NCBI RefSeq assembly: GCF_018739885.1
Contig: NZ_JADOES010000035.1
Location: 1 to 57,391, forward strand
DNA length: 57,391 bases
Origin: Leptothoe spongobia TAU-MAC 1115
Lineage (GTDB): Bacteria > Cyanobacteriota > Cyanobacteriia > Phormidesmidales > Phormidesmidaceae
Direction: 5' to 3'
Shown: in pieces, positions 24,510-32,070 of the stretch
Layout: every line of letters starts with the position of its first letter
Position numbering within the stretch: the first letter of the stretch is position 1
Notes under the pieces: generated by a model
The model's input: the letters and a program-made list of their open reading frames with translations, nothing else
Database searches by the model: none
Told to the model about the DNA's origin: nothing
Position numbers and translations under genes: made by a program

Positions 24510-24837
24510 GTCTCATGACTCAGGATCCATGGCTTGAAAAATTACCCTTGAGGGGTATACCCATTTAGATCCGTAAAGGCTACAGTTGAGAGAGTTGTCG
24601 TGGTAAGAAAATATACAACTATTTCAAGTATTTCTAGGGCATCAGGAGGCAACGGCTTAGTTGTCAAAGCATCTAATATGTTATGGCTCTATACAGCGTT
24701 TTCCGATTGAGATGAATACATTCTGGCGATGTTAGTGAGTAGTAAGTGGATTGTGTTTAACGTGTGTGAGAAATGCTGTATTTGCCTGAGTTAGATTTTT
24801 GAGATATTGATTTGCTCACTTGTGGGAGGCTATTAAG
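24510..24837. other. 328-bp gap without a gene
   Basis: No convincing gene is present. There is a GGGGTATACCC-like palindromic patch (24553-24563) and a GTTGTCG stretch (24594-24600) that only weakly resembles the island repeat. Confidence 0.6.
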
Positions 24838-26415
24838 ATGATGGAAGACGCAAAGACGCATCATCCAACGAACTGTAATCCTGATATAGAGGTTAATGTA
24901 CCTGAAAATTCAGACGATATTAAGGAGAGATTCAGCGGCTTTCTCATCATTGGTTTAGATGGCAGGATTGATGATTGTGATGGAGACGATCTACGAGGGG
25001 TAGCCAGAGCATTAGATCTGAGTGGGTTAGAGAAAGTTTTAGCAGAGTTTCCAGACGTACCCAACCGTCGTCAAATCACGAGCGTCTCCCCTAAATGTAT
25101 TCGAGAGCTTGAAAGCAAGGCTCAAAATTTACCAATCTCCTGCCCGAGTCTCACAAAATATTGGCGGCTCGATTTGCGAAAGCAATCAAGGGATGAGCAA
25201 CAAACAATCTTAAAATTATTTACAGCTCTAGACGAGGTGGCTTCAGCCTATCTTGAATTTTCTGCCAACATATTTGTCGGAGATCCCCAGACATCTCCTG
25301 TACCCCAGGTGTCTGAACCATTAAATCTGGCAGCACCAGCTGCGTTGGTGCCGCCAGATTTACGCGCGACGCAGTTCTATCTTGAGAATGCAGCGCGTGG
25401 CATCGGAGCACGTAACTGGGCACATCTCCAGCCTGGAGGTAAAGGCGACGGGGTTAAATTGTCTGTTGTTGACCAGGGATGGCAACACACGCATCCAGAG
25501 CTAAGTGCTAAAGTGACAAGTTCTCCCATCAGTGGTGTCAATAATCCAAATGCGGACGCCCAAAAACATGGCACATCTGCGCTTGGGGTTATTGTTGCTG
25601 CAGATGATGGCCTAGGAGTGGTTGGCATTGCTCCCAACAGTGAGCCAGTTGAGGTAGCCTCAACCTACAATTCAACAGATTCATCCATTACGATAGCTGA
25701 TGCCATTATCGCCGTCCTCAATCGATCAGCTCCTGGGGATGTTCTATTAATCGAGGTTCAACTAGCCAATGGCACACTTCCTGTTGAGGTGGATGAGTCT
25801 GTTTTATGTGCCATATTGCTGGCCAGCGAATGTGGCGTAATTGTCATTGAACCGGCTGGAAATGGTAGCCGCAACCTCGATGATTGGCCGACTCCACAGG
25901 ACAAAATGTTTAGCGGTAGCGCTACCCTACGGAGTTTGAGACGAGGCGATGTTGCTGGTGGTTTTGTTGATTCAAAGGCCATCATGGTGGCGGCTGCTAC
26001 ATTTGCTATGCCCTATAACCGCCTTCCATCTACTAACTATGGCAGTAGAATCGATTGCTTTGCCCTAGGTCAGCGGGTTACTACAACCAGTAATGCACCA
26101 TTGTCATCACCCTTATTGCTATATAGACTTGATTTTGCCGACACAAGTGCTGCCAGTGCAATTATTGCGGGAGCTGCACTTGTTGTGCAAAGTCTCTATG
26201 CCACCTCCATAACAACGTCATCGCCAGCGCGGTTATTGCCAAATACCATGCGTCAGTACCTTTCCGATCCAACCCCTGGCGTGAATACCGAGGCACCAGG
26301 TGCCCAGATCGGTGTGATGCCCAATTTGTGTAATATTGCCAGGCGTCAATGTTTGGTCCCTGATATAAGGGTTAGGAGAGAAGCTGATGACTGTAATCAA
26401 CTAACAACAAGGTAG
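24838..26415 (+). CDS. Subtilisin-like (S8) serine protease
   Basis: The start is ATG 24838 (GGGAGG eight bases upstream) rather than TTG 24820; the product has 525 residues. An N-terminal region of about 190 residues of unknown type (FLIIGLDGRIDDCDGDD) precedes a subtilase domain with Asp212 (SVVDQGW), His244 (KHGTSALGV) and Ser437 (DTSAASAIIAG), so the triad is intact. The usual GTSMA around Ser is changed to DTSAA. No signal peptide or membrane segment is seen, so it may be cytosolic. It follows the secreted CHAT gene on the same strand, and a link between caspase-like and subtilisin-like proteases is conceivable. Substrate unknown. Confidence 0.88.
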   Translation: MMEDAKTHHPTNCNPDIEVNVPENSDDIKERFSGFLIIGLDGRIDDCDGDDLRGVARALDLSGLEKVLAEFPDVPNRRQITSVSPKCIRELESKAQNLPISCPSLTKYWRLDLRKQSRDEQQTILKLFTALDEVASAYLEFSANIFVGDPQTSPVPQVSEPLNLAAPAALVPPDLRATQFYLENAARGIGARNWAHLQPGGKGDGVKLSVVDQGWQHTHPELSAKVTSSPISGVNNPNADAQKHGTSALGVIVAADDGLGVVGIAPNSEPVEVASTYNSTDSSITIADAIIAVLNRSAPGDVLLIEVQLANGTLPVEVDESVLCAILLASECGVIVIEPAGNGSRNLDDWPTPQDKMFSGSATLRSLRRGDVAGGFVDSKAIMVAAATFAMPYNRLPSTNYGSRIDCFALGQRVTTTSNAPLSSPLLLYRLDFADTSAASAIIAGAALVVQSLYATSITTSSPARLLPNTMRQYLSDPTPGVNTEAPGAQIGVMPNLCNIARRQCLVPDIRVRREADDCNQLTTR

Positions 26416-26419
26416 AAAT

Positions 26420-26490
26420 AAACCTTGTCCACGTCCAGGACGGTCGTTTTACCGTGGGAGAAACGACAGGTTGCAACTTGGACGTGGTTT
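26420..26490 (+). terminator. Structured inverted repeat after the subtilase gene
   Basis: Outer arms CCACGTCC (26429-26436) and GGACGTGG (26480-26487), extended by AAACC/GGTTT, enclose an inner stem GTCGTTT (26443-26449) with AAACGAC (26461-26467). The nested structure starts five bases after the stop. It may be a terminator or a structured 3' RNA. No long T-run follows. Confidence 0.5.
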
Positions 26491-26588
26491 AGAGCTAGCA
26501 TTGCCATGCTCTGCCCGTTACCAAAGTCCAGTTCACATTAGGAGATAGTGGGTATTAATTTAAGCCGGTAAATCCTAACTGGGTGGGG

Positions 26589-26629
26589 AGTCAGGAGCCA
26601 GGAGCCAGTAAGTTACTGATTCCTGACTT
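26589..26629. repeat. GTCAGGAG interspersed repeat with inverted half
   Basis: GTCAGGAGCCAGGAGCCAG is followed after a short spacer by ATTCCTGACTTC, its inverted form. The same motif is found inside the coding sequence at 11411-11441. Confidence 0.6.
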
Positions 26630-26677
26630 CTGAATACTATCCTTGGGAAAACGTTTCGCTTTGAGGTGGTACCCCAA

Positions 26678-27142
26678 ATGCAGTTTAAAACAGTTGTAGG
26701 GACGGTTGTGCGTGGCCATGGTGTGGCCTCTGGTCAAAATAGAAATCCCCGTTTTCCTGGGGGGACTATTCAGATGCAAAAGCCTGTCTTTGCTGAGCGA
26801 GGACTGTGTCTGGATGCCTATTTCCCTGGGACGATTAATGTCTCCACTCATCCCCATCGTTATATCGTCAAGCAGGCCAAACATACCTTTAGACAGGTAA
26901 AGTGGGCAGTTGATGCCCCACCTGAAGATTTTTCATTCTTTGATTGTCGGGTGGTGCTCAGGACTGGCCAACGGGTAAATGGGCTGATTTATTATCCCCA
27001 TCCTGAGACCAAGCCTGAGCATTTCCAAGATTCAGCTACGCTGGAGGTATTGACTGAGTTTATTGATGATTTGAGCCATAGCATGACCCTTGGGTTGGAA
27101 CTCAACCCAAGTCAGTTGCTGATTATGTCGAATCCGGATTGA
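26678..27142 (+). CDS. DUF120-like (CTP-dependent riboflavin kinase fold) protein
   Basis: The start is taken as ATG 26678 (MQFKTVVGTVV); an in-frame GTG at 26666 is possible. The product has 154 residues. VVGTVVRGHGVASGQN, followed by LDAYFPGTINVSTHP, resembles the archaeal DUF120/riboflavin kinase pattern (GxVxxGxGxG ... PGTLNV). The middle part is beta-rich and the C-terminus helical (ATLEVLTEFIDDL). The family identity is from pattern only. If right, it may bind a nucleotide or flavin precursor, but in bacteria the role is undefined. It lies between the subtilase and metF with no clear operon partner. Confidence 0.6.
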   Translation: MQFKTVVGTVVRGHGVASGQNRNPRFPGGTIQMQKPVFAERGLCLDAYFPGTINVSTHPHRYIVKQAKHTFRQVKWAVDAPPEDFSFFDCRVVLRTGQRVNGLIYYPHPETKPEHFQDSATLEVLTEFIDDLSHSMTLGLELNPSQLLIMSNPD

Positions 27143-27173
27143 CTACCCTCCCTGGATTCCCTGTTTCGTCCCT

Positions 27174-28157
27174 TTAGACCATGGCCAAATCCTGATGGCT
27201 AGGAACCATTTTGTTAGCACCATTGTTAGCAACCTGTTTGCCATAAACAGGAGCGATGCCTGCTCGGTCTAAGATTTCTGGAATCAAATCTTCTCGGCGA
27301 ATGGCCATGATGTGAACGCCTTGACAGAGGGTTTGGGCCAGTTTGATTTGCTCGGCGGCAATGGCAATACCTTCTTGCAAGGGACTCTCAGCCTTGGCTA
27401 GACGGTTGATAATGTCGTCTGGAATGTGGACACCAGGTACATTGCGGTTTAGGAAGGCCGCATTTTTGGCGGATTTGAGTAAAAAGATACCTGCCAGAAT
27501 CGGCTTTTGAGCCGGGGTCGCAACCTCGGTCATGAATTTTTCTAGGCAGTCAAAGTCGGAAATGAGCTGGCTTTGGAAAAATTGGGCTCCAGCCTCTACC
27601 TTGCGTTCAAACCGCTTGGTCAAACCTGACCAGCTTTTGCACTGGGGGTCGATGGCGGCTCCGGCAAAAATATCAAGAGGACCGTCGGGGAGGGGTTTGT
27701 CGTTGAGGTCGATACCCTGGTTGAGGACGCCAATGGTACGTAGCAGTCGCACAGATTCTAGGTCAAAGACGCTGCGGGCTTTGGGATGATCGCCTGCTTT
27801 AACGGGGTCACCGGTCAAGGCCAACACATTATGAATGCCCAGGGCATTGGCTCCCATCAGATCTGCCTGGAGGGCAATGCGGTTGCGATCGCGACAGGTC
27901 ATCTGGCAGATCGGTTCAATGCCCGCCTGCTTGAGCAGCACTGCTGAGGCCAGGGATGACATGCGCAGTACTGCCCGACTACCGTCGGTGATATTGACAC
28001 CATGGACCCGTCCTTGCAGCGTCTTCGCCATGTCGATCATGTGGCTGGGGTTACCGCCTTTAGGGGGCATTACCTCCGCTGTGATGACAAATTGATTAGT
28101 TGCGATCGCAGATCGCAGCAGTGAAGATGCCGTGTAGGAACCGTTAGAAAGCGTCAT
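27174..28157 (-). CDS. metF: Methylenetetrahydrofolate reductase family protein
   Basis: The 327-residue protein matches the MTHFR TIM-barrel: VITAEVMPPKGGN at the N-terminus (the family Glu-Pro-Pro region), VNITDGSRAVLRMS, QMTCRDRNRIALQ, ALTGDPVKAGDHP, and QLISDFDCLEKF. It reduces 5,10-methylene-THF to 5-methyl-THF for methionine synthesis, using a flavin. The length is typical of the stand-alone bacterial enzyme. It lies in a run of leftward housekeeping genes downstream of trpS. Confidence 0.9.
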   Translation of the reverse strand: MTLSNGSYTASSLLRSAIATNQFVITAEVMPPKGGNPSHMIDMAKTLQGRVHGVNITDGSRAVLRMSSLASAVLLKQAGIEPICQMTCRDRNRIALQADLMGANALGIHNVLALTGDPVKAGDHPKARSVFDLESVRLLRTIGVLNQGIDLNDKPLPDGPLDIFAGAAIDPQCKSWSGLTKRFERKVEAGAQFFQSQLISDFDCLEKFMTEVATPAQKPILAGIFLLKSAKNAAFLNRNVPGVHIPDDIINRLAKAESPLQEGIAIAAEQIKLAQTLCQGVHIMAIRREDLIPEILDRAGIAPVYGKQVANNGANKMVPSHQDLAMV

Positions 28158-28290
28158 AGAAAAATAGTTTGTTTAAGGCAGACTCATAAGAAAGGGAATA
28201 CTCTCTACTTTGAGATGGTAGATCAAATATTCGTAATCCTTTCTTAATGGTAAGAGACTGTGAGCCCTGCGCATCCTATAGTCGCTTGCT

Positions 28291-29301
28291 TTACAAGGAT
28301 TTTGCATATCCTAGGGCATTTTTTACCTTAATCAAGGTTTTGTTGGCAATGACGCTAGCTTTCTCATTACCTTGCTTCAATACAGACTCTAGATAGCTGC
28401 GATCATCCATCAGGGCCTGGTACTTTTCTTGGATTGGCTGTAGGGCTGCGATCGCAGTGTCCGTCAGCAAAGGCTTAAACTGTCCCCACCCCATCTCCGC
28501 ACATTCGGCTGCCACCGCCTCTTTTTCCTGGCCAGACAGCAGCATATAAAGCGTTAGCAGGTTATTGCACTCAGGCCGTTCAGGATTGCCAAACTCCAAA
28601 CCCCGCATAGGGTCAGTCTTACACTTTTTGATCTTCTTTTTGATCAGGTCAGGGGTATCCCCAATCTCAATGCGGCTCAGTTCAGACGGATCTGACTTCG
28701 ACATTTTCTTGGTGCCATCGGTGAGGCTCATCACCCTGGCCCCGTCGGGACGAATCAACGCATCTGGCACCTTCAGCACCGGCTCCTTTTTCTTACCAAA
28801 CTGATGATTCAGACGGACCGCAATATCACGCGTCAGCTCAATATGCTGCTTTTGGTCTTCGCCCACCGGCACCAGGTCAGGCTCATAGAGCAAAATGTCC
28901 GCCGACTGCAGTACCGGATAATCTAGCAGCCCCACGCTGACATTTTCCCCCTGTTTCACCGCTTTCTCTTTAAACTGAATCATCCGCTCTAACCAGTTCA
29001 ACGGCGTGATGCAGTTAAACAACCAGGCCAGTTCGCTGTGGGCGCTAATGTGGGATTGAACAAAGACCGTTGAGCGTTCCGGGTCAATGCCACAGGCCAA
29101 ATAAGCCGCTGCTACCTTATAAGTATTCTCCGCCAGTAGCTTGGGATCGTGGGGCACCGTAATGGCATGTAAATCTGCCAAAAACAAGAAGCAATCATAC
29201 TCATCCTGCATCCCTACCCAGTTACGAATCGCGCCGAGATAGTTGCCCAAATGCAAATTGCCAGTGGTTTGAATGCCTGAAAGAATACGCTTTTTAGTCA
29301 T
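28291..29301 (-). CDS. trpS: Tryptophan-tRNA ligase
   Basis: A class I aminoacyl-tRNA synthetase with the HIGH-type motif TGNLHLGNYLGA near the N-terminus and KMSKSD (in GTKKMSKSD). Other typical segments are DLHAIT, LNWLERMIQFKEK, LLDYPVLQSADIL and VGEDQKQHIELTRD. The start is set at ATG 29301 (MTKKRILSGIQTTG), giving 336 residues as usual for bacterial TrpS. The frame stays open upstream through an interspersed repeat, but that extension (rich in Gly/Pro/Arg) is not family sequence. Confidence 0.95.
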   Translation of the reverse strand: MTKKRILSGIQTTGNLHLGNYLGAIRNWVGMQDEYDCFLFLADLHAITVPHDPKLLAENTYKVAAAYLACGIDPERSTVFVQSHISAHSELAWLFNCITPLNWLERMIQFKEKAVKQGENVSVGLLDYPVLQSADILLYEPDLVPVGEDQKQHIELTRDIAVRLNHQFGKKKEPVLKVPDALIRPDGARVMSLTDGTKKMSKSDPSELSRIEIGDTPDLIKKKIKKCKTDPMRGLEFGNPERPECNNLLTLYMLLSGQEKEAVAAECAEMGWGQFKPLLTDTAIAALQPIQEKYQALMDDRSYLESVLKQGNEKASVIANKTLIKVKNALGYAKSL

Positions 29302-29336
29302 GGATGGTGGGGAGGAATGGGCAATGGGAAACGCAT

Positions 29337-29372
29337 AGCCCCCGTAGGGGCCTCCCCTTGTAGGTGCCCTGG
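29337..29372. repeat. Interspersed palindromic repeat (GTAGGGGCC type)
   Basis: CCCCCGTAGGGGCCTCCCC followed by TTGTAGGTGCCC, related to the repeat at 13963. It lies just upstream of trpS. Confidence 0.55.
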
Positions 29373-29511
29373 GAAATCCCATGGGTACCTGGGGACGACG
29401 TCTTCTGACAGATCTTATAAGACCACCGCAGGTTTCTGAGCTAGAAATTCAGTTTTGCTCCCTAAGCCAGTAGCCTATGATGGAAAACCGCTAAATCGTT
29501 TTTATGTACCC

Positions 29512-29904
29512 ATGGCTAAGTGGACTCTCAAAACAGAATTTACCTTTGACGCCGCCCACTTTATTAAGGACTATGCCGGTCCCTGTGGCCGAGTCCATGG
29601 TCATACCTATCGGGTACGGATGGAGGCAGCGGCTCCTAAACTTCACAGTTCTGAATATTGTCCCCATGAGGTGATGGTGGCGGACTTTCGCACTTTGCGC
29701 TGGGCTAAGCGGGATGTGGAAAAAGGCGGTCTAGACCACTGTTTGCTCAATGACGTCATGCCCGAGGGCTATGAAACTACGGCAGAAATGATTGCCAAGT
29801 TTATCTACGACAAAACCTGTCAAGACTTGCCCGACGGCGTCACCCTAAAAGTCTGTGTGTCTGAAACGCCAGATTCCTGGGTCGAATACGAGGAGGACGC
29901 ATGA
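29512..29904 (+). CDS. queD: 6-carboxytetrahydropterin synthase QueD
   Basis: A 130-residue protein of the PTPS fold. The start is ATG 29512 (MAKWTLKTEFTFDAAHF), the expected family N-terminus. Zinc-binding His residues lie in FDAAHF and VHGHTY; the active-site Cys region is GPCGRVHGH and the substrate-binding Glu lies in SETPDSWVEYEE. It converts dihydroneopterin triphosphate to carboxytetrahydropterin, the first dedicated step to preQ0/queuosine. The stop overlaps the start of queE by four bases (ATGA). Confidence 0.93.
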   Translation: MAKWTLKTEFTFDAAHFIKDYAGPCGRVHGHTYRVRMEAAAPKLHSSEYCPHEVMVADFRTLRWAKRDVEKGGLDHCLLNDVMPEGYETTAEMIAKFIYDKTCQDLPDGVTLKVCVSETPDSWVEYEEDA

Positions 29905-30569
29905 ATTTAGTCGAATCCCGTAGGGGAGGCACCGCCCGCCATCACCAGGGCAATAGCTACCCACCCGTTACCAGAAAGACATATCCCATTGTCGAAACCT
30001 TTCATTCCGTTCAGGGGGAAGGCCTCTGGACCGGCGTCAGCGCATTTTTTATCCGCCTGGCCGGGTGCGACGTGGGCTGTCCCTGGTGCGACACGAAAAT
30101 ATCCTGGAGTACAAAGCCCCATGGGCAGGTCGCCGTTGCTGATTTAGTGCAGCAGGCTCAAGCAGCCCAGCCTTTTATGGTGGTGATTACCGGTGGTGAG
30201 CCGTTGATGCATGACCTGGCCCCCCTCACCCAATCCCTAAAACAAGCTGGTTTACGGCTGCATCTAGAAACATCAGGTGCCCATCCTTTGAGCGGTCAGT
30301 TTGACTGGATATCCCTATCGCCCAAACGGTTTAAGCCCCCTCAGCCAGAGATCTATGCCCATGCCCATGAGCTTAAGGTCGTGATCGCTAATGCTGAGGA
30401 TCTGGCTTGGGCTGAGGAACAAGCGGCCCAGGTACCTGCCACTACGGTGAAGCTGCTCCAGCCAGAATGGACCAGCGAGCATAGCCAGCAGCTGGTTTTT
30501 GACTATGTAAAACAGCATTCAGGCTGGCGGATTAGCTTGCAAACTCACAAGTTCTTAGGGGTTAGATAG
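29901..30569 (+). CDS. queE: 7-carboxy-7-deazaguanine synthase QueE
   Basis: A radical SAM enzyme with CDVGCPWC (CX3CX2C) cluster ligands, a YPIVETFHSVQGEG N-terminal motif and GGEPLM. It ring-contracts carboxytetrahydropterin to 7-carboxy-7-deazaguanine. The product has 222 residues. The first 26 residues before YPIVETFHS are an extension, and codons for about residues 7-13 lie in a copy of the GTAGGGGAGGCACC interspersed repeat. The ATG overlaps the queD stop; translation coupling supports this start. Confidence 0.92.
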   Translation: MNLVESRRGGTARHHQGNSYPPVTRKTYPIVETFHSVQGEGLWTGVSAFFIRLAGCDVGCPWCDTKISWSTKPHGQVAVADLVQQAQAAQPFMVVITGGEPLMHDLAPLTQSLKQAGLRLHLETSGAHPLSGQFDWISLSPKRFKPPQPEIYAHAHELKVVIANAEDLAWAEEQAAQVPATTVKLLQPEWTSEHSQQLVFDYVKQHSGWRISLQTHKFLGVR

Positions 30570-30576
30570 GGGGGAA

Positions 30577-31245
30577 ATGAAAAGAGCCGTTGTTTTACTG
30601 TCCGGTGGTTTAGATTCGGCTACGGCTGCGGCCCAGGCTATGGCCGATGGTTATGACTTAATTGCCCTGTCGTTTCGCTACGGTCAACGCCATGAGCGGG
30701 AACTCATTGCAGCCAAAGTGATTGCTGGCCATTTGGGCATTACTCAGCACTTCATTATTGATGTGAATTTGTCCCAGTGGGGTGGGTCATCGCTGACCGA
30801 TGTGCAGCAAACTCTACCCCAGGATGGTGTGGAGTCGGGGGAGATTCCCTCCACCTATGTGCCGGGGCGCAATACGGTGTTTATTTCCCTGGCCCTATCG
30901 CTGGCGGAAGCTCAGGATGCCGAAGCGATTTATCTGGGCATCAATGCGGTGGATTATTCAGGCTATCCAGACTGTCGGCCAGAGTATTTAGAGGCGTTTC
31001 AGAAGTTGGCTAGTCTATCGTCGAAGGTGGGGGTGGAGGGCAAACCGATTATGCTAAAAGCACCGCTGGTGATGGATTCGAAGGTGGATATTGTCAAGCG
31101 GGCGGTGGCGTTGAATGTGCCGATTCCCCAAACCTGGTCTTGCTATGCGGGTGGGGATACGCCTTGCGGTAAGTGTGATTCCTGCCGAATTCGCGATCAG
31201 GCATTGATCGAGGCAGGATATCCGGAGTGGGTCAGTCACCCGTAG
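30577..31245 (+). CDS. queC: 7-cyano-7-deazaguanine synthase QueC
   Basis: An ATP-dependent ligase of the PP-loop family: SGGLDSAT at residues 9-16, FRYGQRHERE, VPGRNTVF, and a C-terminal zinc site WSCYAGGDTPCGKCDSC. It converts carboxydeazaguanine to preQ0 with ammonia. The product has 222 residues, the usual length. Ribosome-binding site GGGGGG just before ATG; seven bases after queE, forming a queD-queE-queC operon. preQ0 feeds tRNA queuosine and, in some bacteria, deazapurine DNA modification; no DNA-modification gene is seen here. Confidence 0.95.
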   Translation: MKRAVVLLSGGLDSATAAAQAMADGYDLIALSFRYGQRHERELIAAKVIAGHLGITQHFIIDVNLSQWGGSSLTDVQQTLPQDGVESGEIPSTYVPGRNTVFISLALSLAEAQDAEAIYLGINAVDYSGYPDCRPEYLEAFQKLASLSSKVGVEGKPIMLKAPLVMDSKVDIVKRAVALNVPIPQTWSCYAGGDTPCGKCDSCRIRDQALIEAGYPEWVSHP

Positions 31246-31326
31246 GTTGCGGTTAAACTGAAGCAACTCAACCAATTTTGTTCCAATGTGTCATGGATGA
31301 TTCACCAATGCATTTTAGAGACACCC

Positions 31327-31566
31327 ATGACTAAAAATGCCAAAAATCAGCTTCACGAATTTCTCCAAGCGCTTGGCTATGAAACGACACAGGCCACTTT
31401 TCAAACGGAAAATCTTGCTAGTGGCTGGGAATCCACGGTGACAGTGAGATTTTTTTGCAATCGTGTGGTTCAGGGAACAGGACAAGGGCAGCGAAAGACT
31501 GAGGCTGAAATTGCAGCCTCACAGAATGTTATCCATCGCATTTATAGCGGTTCTCATTCGCACTGA
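31327..31566 (+). CDS. dsRNA-binding-domain protein, N-terminal fragment
   Basis: This 79-residue product starts at ATG 31327 (MTKNAKNQLHEFLQALGY) and shows a complete double-stranded-RNA-binding domain pattern: NQLHEFLQALGYE, beta strands, VVQGTGQGQRKTEAEIAASQNVIHRI. It ends in SGSHSH because a stop lies inside a 91-bp inverted-repeat element (31545-31635). Removing 93 bp (element plus a 2-bp TA duplication) joins RIY directly to NDHPELAKL of the downstream frame, so this was probably the first part of a protein of about 189 residues. The stand-alone domain could still be made and bind RNA. Confidence 0.65.
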   Translation: MTKNAKNQLHEFLQALGYETTQATFQTENLASGWESTVTVRFFCNRVVQGTGQGQRKTEAEIAASQNVIHRIYSGSHSH

Positions 31567-31635
31567 ATACACTCGGTTTTGAGGTTTCAGTGGTTGGCAC
31601 TATCAAGGTGTGTTCAAAACAAGCCGGAACCGCTA
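31545..31635. mobile_element. 91-bp MITE-like element with TA target duplication
   Basis: Perfect inverted ends TATAGCGGTTC (31543-31553) and GAACCGCTATA (31627-31637) bound the element; the outer TA on each side fits a target duplication. TA duplication is typical of IS630/Tc1-mariner transposition. It has no coding capacity and interrupts the dsRNA-binding-domain gene. Confidence 0.7.
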
Positions 31636-31989
31636 TATAACGATCACCCCGAACTTGCAAAGCTTGTCTCTAATTGGGAGGAGATTCAAGTTGAAGCTCA
31701 GCAGGGCGATGTGTTGATTAAATTAGCTATGTATCTAACCCCAGCTTTCAAAACAGCAAATGATAAAACAAAAAAGTTACAGGATATAGAGAAAAATTCT
31801 GACCTTGCTGAAGTGTTCGAACGTTGGAAGGCTCAAGGTAATTCAGATTTAGCTCTCTGGGGTAATCATCTGAATCAGCATAAAAAAGCGACTCTGGTTG
31901 AAGCGCTACTGTGGAGACGTTTTGGTAATAAAATTCTGACTGACAATGCGTTTGAATCATTACAGGTTCTATTAGAGACCTTGCAATAG
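31579..31989 (+). pseudogene. C-terminal fragment of the interrupted dsRNA-binding protein gene
   Basis: An open frame in the same phase as the upstream fragment, with no ribosome-binding site and only TTG as a start. Its first 18 codons are element-derived; native sequence begins near YNDHPELAKLVSNWEEI. The segment VEAQQGDVLIKLAMYL and the closing NKILTDNAFESLQVLLETL weakly recall the RNase III fold (GD motif and LADAFEAL), which would suit a partner of a dsRNA-binding domain. This resemblance is tentative. It is probably not translated alone. Confidence 0.5.
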
Positions 31990-32012
31990 AAATCTTTAGG
32001 AAAATTTGGATC

Positions 32013-32045
32013 TGTTGGGTTTCGCCTGCTCAACCCAGCCTACAA
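32013..32045. repeat. TTGGGTT/AACCCA interspersed repeat
   Basis: TGTTGGGTTTCGCCTGCTC followed by AACCCAGCCTACA is a short palindromic repeat seen in many cyanobacterial genomes, here just upstream of trmFO. Confidence 0.55.
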
Positions 32046-32070
32046 TGGTTAACCCTGCAATATTCTGGCT

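Noticed and set aside
24594..24617. GTTGTCGTGGTAAGAAAATA as another island repeat
   Set aside because: Only the first seven bases and an A-run agree, the TGTC ending is missing, and it lies 16 kb from the island.
24838..26415. Subtilase as the leader protease (LanP) of the RiPP operon
   Set aside because: It is about 18 kb away, within another gene block, and has no linking feature.
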